This document shows, in pieces, positions 57,311 through 64,000 of a stretch of DNA of 64,000 bases. Numbering within the stretch: position 1 is the stretch's first letter; each line of letters opens with the position of its first letter. Below the pieces are notes generated by a model. That model was not told the DNA's origin, did not search any database, and saw nothing but the letters and a program-made list of their open reading frames with translations. The position numbers were made by a program, and so were the translations under genes. This DNA comes from Turritopsis dohrnii (Eukaryota > Cnidaria > Hydrozoa > Anthoathecata > Oceaniidae), in the NCBI GenBank assembly GCA_027922465.2, contig BQMF02000373.1, positions 248,001 to 312,000 of the forward strand, given 5' to 3'.

Positions 57311-58070
57311 AATACTACAGTCTAAGTATTAAAAATACTTTGGGGTAAACAGCAAATAACTATCAAAAACAATCCAAATTTGTACTGTGTAGCACTTCAA
57401 ATTAGGACAAGAGTTATTTTCCAAAAAGAGATGGTCTTAAAAGTGACAATTTATAAAATTAAATTCAAGTATTCAGAATAAACATCTCAGTCACAAAAGT
57501 ATGTGGACACTCATTATTTACTATGTGATAAAAATGACTTTCGTAAATCTCAAATGAAAAAAACAAACAAATTTTGGTAGTGAAAATACACATCCATAAC
57601 CAAATCACTACAAAGCCAAAAAAAGAAATTTGAGTTCTGGTTTGATTTAATTTACAGATTCTTATGTTGGATTGTGTTTTAATTTATATTTGTTGTTTGT
57701 GTAAGGAAAGTTGACAGTATAAATATTATATATAATACTTTTTACAAAATAAAATATCATAATACAGTATCAAAACAGTATGCGTGATCATGGAATTAAT
57801 CCATAGTATCCAGCCTATCCAATCCAGGGAAGCACATTCAACCAGGTTCTTTCAAGTTATTATCTGTCTCAATCCTGTGTATAAAAATATTGTACGTAAT
57901 TTGTTTTCTGGAACATCTTATTGCATATACGACATCACGTTTTTACTTGCTGTTTTTGTAATGTACTCTTTGAATTAAGATAATTGGTTAAACTACTTGT
58001 TCTCCACGTATAAAAGGTTTCCCTTGTGGTGGCTGTACATCATGTGCGTGCTGTGTCAGTTCAGTTTGGC
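57311..58070. other. No recognisable feature
   Basis: AT-rich unique-looking sequence. Nothing assigned. Confidence 0.45.
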
Positions 58071-58482
58071 TATACATTCTGTATAATACATATATATATA
58101 TATACATATTATCCTGTCAAATCAGGATGTAAAATAAAAATAAATCTTCAGCCTGTATTGATAATGAATTTTCGTCTTTGCACTGAAATCACAGCTTCAA
58201 TGTTTTGCTGTTCCAAACATTTAACTAAACAATTTTTTTTCTGTATTTTACACGTTCATTAAAAAGTTTTTGCAAAACCTTTAACACTGAACTAAAACGA
58301 TTATTTCCATCATTTAACAACCTTGTATCTTTTGAATCATTTTAAAAGCTGGCAGGAAAAGCAAAGTCTTCTACTGACAATCTGCACTGACTGAAAAAAA
58401 ATGGCGCACTTACTTCACTATAGACTAGCCTCTATTCTTATCTACTTTGGCGGCTAGGTGGAAATGCAATACTGAACCGCGG

Positions 58483-58491
58483 CTATAAAAG
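58483..58491 (+). promoter_or_regulatory. TATA-like box in the left arm
   Basis: CTATAAAAG follows a GC-rich GAACCGCGG. The same motif is present in the right arm on the other strand near 59354-59362, so the two would face each other. It may be a promoter carried in the arms. Confidence 0.4.
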
Positions 58492-59088
58492 TGAACGGAG
58501 AAGATGAAGAAGGAAACTGCCGGTTTTAACATATATTTCGCCCTACGGGGAAATATATAACAAGATTCGCAAAAATGCGACTATATATTTCCCCAAAGTT
58601 GCGAAACTTAATTATACATCATTATACATTATACATTGTTAAGAAAAATATACATCATTAAATACCATAAGAAAAATATACATCATCAAATAACTACAAT
58701 GAATGGTATAACTACCATCAATGTCATACTCTCAGATAAAAATGTTGTACTTACTAAACAGGGTAGAATTGAATTTAATACCATAAAAGAACTTATTTTG
58801 AATTTATTAAGAAATAAAGATGTGCATGGTCAAAGGTTTCTTTTATAAATTTTAAACAACTAAATATCAACAACCGCACCAATGTGTAAGGCAATTTTAG
58901 CATAATAAACATATATGATCTTTATTGTTGCAGAAGCTTGACATCCTTTATACCATAAAATCACAACAAAACAATGTAATGTAATGGAAGACACTTGCAC
59001 TTGCTTTTTGTAACTCAGATAAAACTGTCTTTCAAAATTATACAATCAAATTTACAAAAGAAGAAAAGAAAATTGTCAAACTTAATTG

Positions 59089-59275
59089 GATTTCTGCGAA
59101 AGCAAGAAATACTTTAAAACCGGCTTTGTTTTTTGGATTTCTGCGTAAGCAAGAAATACTTTACGATCGTCTTTGTTTTTGGATTTCTGCGTAAGCAAGA
59201 AAGCCTTTACGATCGCCTTTGTTTTTTTTGGATTTCTGCGTAAGCAAGAAAGCCTTTACGATCGTCTTTGTTTTT
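59089..59275. repeat. About 47-bp tandem repeat, four copies
   Basis: The unit begins GGATTTCTGCGTAAGCAAGA and ends with ACGATCG-CTTTG plus T-run. It is in the loop of the palindromic element. Confidence 0.85.
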
Positions 59276-59434
59276 CTTAGTTTTTATATATTTCCCCGTA
59301 GGGCGAAATATATGTTAAAACCGGCATTTCCTTCTTCTCCTTCTTTTCGTTCACTTTTATAGCCGCGGTTCAGTATTGAATTTTCACCTAGCGCCAAAGT
59401 AGATAAGAATAGAGGCTAGTCTACATTGAAGTAG

Positions 59435-60446
59435 TATGGCGCGCCAAACGTGACATTAATACTTTGTCAAGAAAATTTAGACTTTGTCGCCTGTGATTTA
59501 ATACTTTCTCTAGAAATGAACTTTCTTTGGAATTATAGAACTAAAAAAATACATATGATACTTTCTTGATTATAATAAAAACAATCAGCTCTGTTTATAA
59601 CTTTTTCAAGTAGTTTATTTAACTTTTACGAATAACACTAAAAAGATACATGAATCACGTGGATGGACCAAAGTCTATCCACGTGATTGTTTTGTCTCAC
59701 TCTCCCACGAAGAAGGAATTAAGCTGATTTATGAAGAAGTAAAAAAAAGAGAAATGGCAGCTTCGCTTTTTTGCCAGACCTGAATCAAACAATCACCAAA
59801 TTTGAAAGCTTTAAGGAAACTGACGATGAGCATATTAACTATGCGATGAGCAATTAATGGAAAACTTAGCAGAGAAGCATCTGCCTTGTCACTTGTCACA
59901 GAAAGTTTCGAGCTTTCATTGTGAGCTGCAGGGGATTCATTTTGATGATGGGTTGTTACTTACTAGATGATTTTAGAGAAATTAGACGAAATTTTATACT
60001 GACCCTACGTAATTTCAATGTTATGTTTATTGATGGGCTTCAAGCCTTCAAGTTTACAGTACTCCTGCTTATTCGCCATATTTAAAAAAATATCAACACA
60101 CACGTGCGTAGACTCGGCTATCTGGATAAATGAAGTAGCCTGGTCCATTACGTCATCTAGCAGCCCATTGAAAGTCTTATGAAAATGTTGAAAGTCTTAT
60201 GGAAATGTTGAAAGTCTTATGAAAATGTTGAAAGTCTTATGGAAATGTTGAAAGTTTTATTAGTCTTCGTCATATAGAATACGATTATCAAAAAGAAAGT
60301 GCTATTTATCTGCGTTTTAATTCAATTTTTATTGAAATAGGTGAAATTTGTTTTACAAAAGGCAAAAAAATTGAAAGAAAGTATTAAATTTCTATGAAAG
60401 TATTATTTTCTTGACAAAGTATTATTGTCATGTTCGGCGCGCCATA
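59435..60446 (-). mobile_element. GGCGCGCC-ended DNA transposon, copy 2, inverted
   Basis: It is almost identical to 17378-18388 on the other strand, including the four 20-bp repeats and the CACGTGGAT hairpin. It is flanked by GAAGTAGT on both sides (59428-59435 and 60447-60454; the border base is shared). The matching empty site is seen in the left arm of the palindrome as AAGTGCGCCAT on the inverted strand. Confidence 0.85.
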
Positions 60447-60954
60447 GAAGTAGTGCGCCATTTTTTTCAGTCAGTGCAGATTGTCAGTAGAAGACTTTGC
60501 TTTTCCTGCCAGCTTTTAAAATGATTCAAAAGATAAAAGGTTGTTGAATGATGGAAATAATCGTTTTAGTTCAGTGTTGTTATGAAAGGTTTTGTAAAAA
60601 CTTTTTAATGATCGTGTAAAATACAGAAAAAAATTGTTTTGTATTTTTTGATAACAATAATGCTAGCTATGGATGATTGGTTGGTAGTTAAATGTTTGGA
60701 ACAGCAAAACATTGAAGCTGTGATTTCAGTGCAAAGACGAAAATTCATTATCAATACAGGCTGAAGATTTTTTATTTTACATCCTGATTTGACAGGATAA
60801 TGTATATATACAGAAAGAATGTATATGTTCAAAAAAAACTACATTTAAACAACGTTTCGATTTCTCTTCGTCAGGTTTAACTAGAAATGTCTTACAAGAA
60901 GGTTTATATGCTAAAAATTATACGCCCTATAATTACAATTAAAAATCGTGAATA

Positions 60955-63649
60955 TCTTATTATAATAATCCGCGATTGTGCATACCACTTTTATTTTAGA
61001 GAGTGACATATTTACTTTTTTTTCACGGTCAAAACCTTCTTATTTTTTCCCTTTTCGTCGTAAAACCACGCCAAAGCGAGAGTGATTTTTTTGATTTTCC
61101 GCGATTAGTATATGCTCCTCCGTTTTGTTATTTTTGGCTTGCGCAGTGGAAATCAGCCGAAAAACGTCTTTGGAGGAGTGCGAGCAATGCAATGTTAATC
61201 GTTCGAAATTTGTCAACGATCATTTCGTGAGCAAGAAACTTCGCGAAGAAGACGTGTTTCTTTTTGTATACGAATATTTTGATTTAAATTTGATTGTTTT
61301 AGGCAGCAAATCGACGAAAGAACTGATGAAGAAACACAGGTTTGTATGCACGAAGGTATTGTTATTATTATAAAACGTTTTATTATCGTGTTTATTGCTA
61401 AACTTTTACTCTTATTAGCTAATAAAAGAACACGGGTTAGTTGTTTGTTTACAATGAAAAATCATATTTAGATATACAGAAGAAGTGCAGTGAAGTTTTT
61501 AAAAATTAGCTGCAGAAAGATCGAACGATTAATAAAAGAACAGGCAGCAGCATGTGTGTAAGTGATTAGTTAGCAGGTAGCACACATGCGTAGGTGAGTT
61601 TTTGAACAGATGTTTGTTTTGTTTTTTTTTATATATAGGTTTTTTCAGATGAAAACCAAACGAAGAACGAGTGGAAGAAAGTCGTGCTGATTTTACGAAT
61701 TTCTTTTTATAGTTATCAAATAGTTATGGGAGTGCAGCAGTACAGAAGTAGTGTAGATGAAGTTGAAGAAAGGATGATTGGTGAAAATGGTTTTACTTTT
61801 TTTCGGTGGAAAATTGTTTGGAAAAGATATAAAGTAATATACGTAAGTACATGAGTCAAACGGATTTAATAAATACAGCGTTAAAACAGAGTTAAAACGA
61901 TCAGATCATAAAGATGCAGGTCCTACACGAGCAGTTACTGATTTGTTTTGGTAACGAACTGTTCCTTATTTTATTTATTTCAAAATGGCTCCACAGTTAT
62001 GAAGTTACGAAGAAAGCATTTTTATGTCTTTCACTGTATAAAAATGGTAGTGAAATTGCAGTAGAAAACAAATAGAAAGTGTATGTTTACAATAGGAAAG
62101 TATGCTGGAAAGTTAATCGAGTGTTATTAATTTGTTTACAGGTATGAAATATAGAAAGTAAAAGAGTTTAGAAGTGTTTGATAATGGCAGCAGAGCATGA
62201 TCAATATTGTTGTTTACTATCATGGGCGATGATGTGAATTGGTATTGAAAGGTAAAGTTAAAAAGTATCTATTTAGTTAAAACACAGTTAGTATTAGTGG
62301 ATAAATAAAGGATAAGAGGGATGTTTACTGTTGTGTTTTGAATTTTCCAGCGCAGAGGAGGAGCTTTGAACTGGAAATAAAAAATGGCTCCACGAATGTT
62401 TTCATATGTTAAAAATTTTTCAGCTATACTAATTCTGTCATTACGTTTGTGTTTTTAATTATTATTTTAAGGTTAATATATTTTCAAAGTTTCTTTAGCA
62501 TGATTAGGTTTTTTGTATGTTTTTTGAATGTTTTCATCTGTTAAGTAGAAATGATAGAGGAATGGATTATGTAATTTAAATGACTGTGCAATGAAACTAT
62601 CCTACCAAAAATAAGCGTTGTTGGCTGTATTTTTCTTAAGTTTATATTTTATCGCGTTAATGCATATTTTGTGTTATGGTAATCGTTTACGTACTATGCC
62701 TAGGTATATAACTTTGGCTGTATGATTTTATTTGTGACTTTTTATCTTCTGTGTAAATTTTTGTTCTTAGTTATTGTTTTTAGGATAAATGCGTACTTGA
62801 ATTTCCTTTTTTTTTGTTTTTTGTTTTGTTTTTTTTTATTTTCGGTATTACAATTGAAATATTATTCTTTTAGGCAATAATTAAAAAAGCACAAAGAAAT
62901 GAAACTCATGGTTTTAATCATGATGTTGATGGTTTTGGGAAGAACTAAATATATCATTTCAAAAATTCATTAATGGTTGCAGTCCAGTAGTAACTTTTGA
63001 ACAAAAGAAAAAGTTGGAAGGTATCATTTTTGTAATATTATTCAATGTTTGGTTTTGTATGTCTGGGTAAACGGTTCTGAGTTATATATTGCGTTTTTTT
63101 ACATTAAAGTTACTTCTCTTCTGCGTATGAATATATATTCTGAGCCATGTTGCTATTTGTTTCTGTTTTTAATCTTCTGAATGTAATAACAAATTAATGC
63201 CTAAAAAGAAACTTTTACACGAGTTAAATTCTGTGACACAACGCATACTGAACATGGGTGGCGAGTGACGCGTACGTACCACAGGAATGGCAGATTTGAC
63301 CTAATGTTTTCAAAGTTAAGTTCGGTAAAAAGTTTTTACCCGGGATACTAATTCGCGTGTGTGCATACCACTTTTATGGTTTTGGTCAAAAAAAGGGAAT
63401 ATCGAGAATTTTGATGTTCCAATTTTTATTATGATGTTTGATTCTTTTATGTCTCTAGGGGAAATTTAATTGACTAATCCTTTCTCTCGGTTCAACTCAC
63501 ATTGACTAAAACTGTAAAAAAAATTTTGCCAGTTATATTCAACACTCTACAACATGGGCAAACTTATCATTGCCAATTCTTCATTTTATTTTTCGTGAAC
63601 TGGACGCATACTGAACATGGGTGGCGAGCGACGCCGCCTGGGCGGCTAG
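60955..63649 (+). mobile_element. Composite Helitron, 2.7 kb
   Basis: It starts A|TCTTATTATAATAATCCGC and ends GCCGCCTGGGCGGCTAG|T. The first 2.4 kb is nearly identical to B1. At 63346-63350 the unit's GGGATACTA runs directly into ATTCGCGTG of a second, short unit, as in block C. The small conserved ORF is interrupted by TAA near 61195. Non-autonomous. Confidence 0.85.
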
Positions 63650-63734
63650 TAATACTATAATACTAATACTACTGAATATATAATACTTTGCAGATGCCAG
63701 CTGTTAACACCTTGCTGTTTAAAGGTATAAAGAA

Positions 63735-64000
63735 ATGTCTTTCAATGAATCCCGTTTTGTGTCGCTTAAAGTTGTACGAAGTTTCAGTCATTATGTTTTT
63801 ATGTCGTTGTGTCGAGATCTTAATGTCATACCTAATGGGCTAGTTTTAAAGAAGAATGCATGTGTCGGAAAAATGTCAATTGAGGGGAGTAGAGACTGGA
63901 AAAGCATTTTATATGAAAGTTCTAAGTCTTTGGTCATAACACTAACTAAGGAACATTTAAAAAGATGGAAAGATTTTGAGAAGTCGTTTTGGAATTTAAT
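63735..64000 (+). CDS. Start of an unidentified ORF, cut by the window end
   Basis: ATG at 63735 opens a frame that stays open to the last base (88 codons). It begins MSFNESRFVSLKVVRSFSHY and includes LCRDLNVIPNGLVLKKNACV, then WKSILYESSKSLVITLTKEH. The length and composition suggest real coding sequence. It faintly recalls the N-terminal part of cnidarian retroelement ORFs, but I cannot name it. A short upstream exon (ending AAAG before GTATAAAG near 63724) is conceivable. Confidence 0.4.
   Translation, partial: MSFNESRFVSLKVVRSFSHYVFMSLCRDLNVIPNGLVLKKNACVGKMSIEGSRDWKSILYESSKSLVITLTKEHLKRWKDFEKSFWNL

Larger units (their letters stand above)
58071..60823. mobile_element. Large palindromic element with long inverted arms
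   Basis: The left arm (about 58071-58555) and right arm (about 59282-59427 plus 60454-60823) are inverted copies. For example, TTCAGCCTGTATTGATAATG at 58148 is inverted near 60743. The inner borders carry ATTTCGCCCTACGGGGAAAT and its complement. The right arm is interrupted by the GGCGCGCC element and has about 50 extra bases near 60640. No transposase in the core. Superfamily unknown. Confidence 0.75.

Noticed and set aside
60825..60930. Penelope-like terminal motif (CAACGTTTCGATTTCTCTTC)
   Set aside because: The motif is suggestive but too short, and no reverse transcriptase remnant is next to it.

Overview
This is AT-rich nuclear DNA from an invertebrate metazoan. It has spliced genes with GT-AG introns and a very high load of DNA transposons and Helitrons. 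The mix of relics (TTF-finger hAT, THAP9/P-type transposase, Penelope-like fragment, GAGCTTAAG-type inverted-repeat element) would fit a cnidarian or a sponge, but I cannot name the species. I see no rRNA, tRNA, CRISPR array or bacterial operon.

Left part (1-11.3 kb): a host gene on the + strand can be read through phase-compatible exons. It has an Ig-like exon (1449-1787), an SF1-helicase-like P-loop ATPase in two large exons (2198-3744 and 3866-4899), a 29-base exon (5047-5075) and, after a large intron filled with transposons, an ankyrin-repeat exon (10710-11193) with a probable short last exon (11314-11326). Its introns hold a minus-strand Helitron (336-1311), a Helentron/HINE-like element (5546-8027) with a nested mariner-like relic, and the tail of a non-LTR retrotransposon ORF.

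Middle part (11.9-24.9 kb): a graveyard of transposons, comprising a hAT relic, palindromic MITEs, a P-transposase fragment and a Penelope-like fragment. It also holds a 5.8 kb hAT-type region with an almost complete transposase (one frameshift) next to an OTU/vertnin-like relic split by a 1.0 kb GGCGCGCC-ended element. Next comes a gene built from tiny phase-1 exons (22003-24359) that ends in a conserved basic motif. It lies just upstream of a Helitron 3' end at 24909.

Helitron complex (24.9-54.2 kb): about 29 kb is a head-to-tail and nested array of one Helitron family. Units join directly as CTAG|TC with no host base between them. Two nearly identical 1998/1997-bp units form a tandem pair. 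The second unit is interrupted by a 14,217-bp block (28568-42784) that is itself four tandem Helitrons. One of these (33582-42299) is autonomous, with an apparently intact spliced Rep/helicase of about 1482 residues and a downstream nine-exon micro-exon gene whose last exon shares its motif with the gene at 22-24 kb. The block sits in an exact A|T site, so several units seem to have moved together. Other units show swapped 3' hairpins, a TACTA junction collapse and a second nested block.

Right part (54.2-64 kb): an inverted-repeat element, a large palindromic element (58.07-60.82 kb) carrying an inverted second copy of the 1.0 kb GGCGCGCC element with a clear target duplication, another Helitron (60955-63649), and the start of an unidentified ORF running off the end.

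How the parts work together: the autonomous Helitron supplies the Rep/helicase that the short units need, since they share its ends. The micro-exon protein travels with it and its role is unknown.
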